DNA from: Patescibacteria group bacterium
Lineage (GTDB): Bacteria > Patescibacteriota > Minisyncoccia > Phycocordibacterales > CAIRYW01
Assembly: GCA_030917145.1 (NCBI GenBank)
Contig: JAUPVJ010000016.1
Span: forward strand, 1 to 5,335
Reading direction: 5' to 3'
DNA: 5,335 bases
Part shown: positions 4,977 to 5,335 of the stretch, one piece after another
Position numbering within the stretch: the first letter of the stretch is position 1
Layout of the letters: each line of letters starts with the position of its first letter
Notes under the pieces: generated by a model
What the model was told of the DNA's origin: nothing
Database searches by the model: none
Seen by the model: the letters and a program-made list of their open reading frames with translations, nothing else
Translations under genes and position numbers: made by a program

Positions 4977-5335
4977 ATGGATGCAAAACATAAAACAAGT
5001 TTAATTCTTTCTTCGATAGTTTTGGTGTTTCTGTGTGCTGGTCTTTATTTGAGTTTCAAGAAAAAAGACGTTACGGAGCCTGTAAATACGCCCGAGGTAT
5101 CAGAGACTTCAAAAGCGGATAATCTAATCAAAGTTTCTTTTCCAAAACCAGATGACAAAATTGCAAACCCTCTTGTGATTAAAGGTGAAGCTCGAGGTAC
5201 TTATTTTTTTGAAGCAAGTTTTCCTGTGGTTTTGACTAATTGGGATGGTCTTATAATTGCAGAAGGAATAGCACAAGCCCAGGGTGAATGGATGACAGAA
5301 GATTTTGTGCCATTTGTTGCAAACCTTGAGTTTAC
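4977..5335 (+). CDS. Membrane-anchored Gmad2 immunoglobulin-like domain protein, N-terminal part
   Basis: The reading frame is open from the ATG at 4977 to the right edge (119 codons and 2 bases) and continues beyond it. The product starts MDAKHKTSLILSSIVLVFLC: residues 8-26 are one hydrophobic segment after a short basic start (signal anchor, inside-positive). A polar Thr/Glu/Lys linker (about 28-48) leads to a beta-rich domain beginning IKVSFPKPDDKIANPLVIKG (51-70). It continues with GTYFFEASFPVVL, W-D-G, and GEWMTEDFVPF, which is the pattern of the Gmad2 domain (Ig-like, known beside sporulation/germination GerM proteins and common in small exported proteins of Patescibacteria). The role is unknown; the domain is thought to be an extracytoplasmic binding module. 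A second ATG at 4981 is out of frame. The gene is divergent from the transglutaminase-like gene and shares a 60-base control region with it. Confidence 0.8.
   Translation, partial: MDAKHKTSLILSSIVLVFLCAGLYLSFKKKDVTEPVNTPEVSETSKADNLIKVSFPKPDDKIANPLVIKGEARGTYFFEASFPVVLTNWDGLIIAEGIAQAQGEWMTEDFVPFVANLEF

Overview
The window looks like chromosomal DNA from an AT-rich bacterium with short intergenic gaps, most probably a member of the Patescibacteria (Candidate Phyla Radiation, Parcubacteria-like). This is an inference from four things: low GC with Lys/Glu/Ile/Phe-rich proteins, the absence of recognisable Shine-Dalgarno sequences, start codons lying directly behind -10 boxes, and a gene set typical of that group (a single-pass C39-like peptidase, a Gmad2-domain protein, a VanY-type peptidase with a coiled coil, and a Kef-type antiporter). 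Stops used are TAA, TAG and TGA, and no gene reads through TGA, so the standard bacterial code fits. There is no ribosomal RNA, so placement stays tentative.

Layout. Bases 1-171 (minus) hold the N-terminal TRAM domain of an RNA methyltransferase that runs off the left edge. It is divergent from a two-gene plus-strand unit: a Kef-type cation:proton antiporter (255-1934) and, with no gap, an exported C39-like cysteine peptidase (1935-2693). A hairpin at 2685-2706 separates this unit from a convergent minus-strand gene (2743-3273). That gene encodes a small fatty-acid-hydroxylase-superfamily membrane protein and is clearly richer in GC than its neighbours. A strong 15-bp inverted repeat at 3300-3340 lies between it and the minus-strand VanY-like D,D-carboxypeptidase (3361-4257). 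Upstream is a minus-strand gene of uncertain function with a transglutaminase-like Cys/His signature (4302-4916). A 60-bp divergent region carrying a palindrome separates it from a plus-strand Gmad2-domain protein (4977 to past the right edge).

How the genes relate. Five of the seven genes encode membrane or exported proteins: ion antiport, an extracytoplasmic cysteine peptidase, a membrane hydroxylase, cell-wall peptide trimming, and an anchored Ig-like Gmad2 protein. The region therefore reads as a cell-envelope neighbourhood, but strand switches and separate promoters argue against one operon. The most notable regulatory feature is that all five recognisable promoters put the -10 box 6-9 nt before the start codon, which implies leaderless or nearly leaderless mRNAs. 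I found no mobile element, CRISPR array, RNA gene or clearly new multi-gene system. No intergenic stretch exceeds 300 bases.
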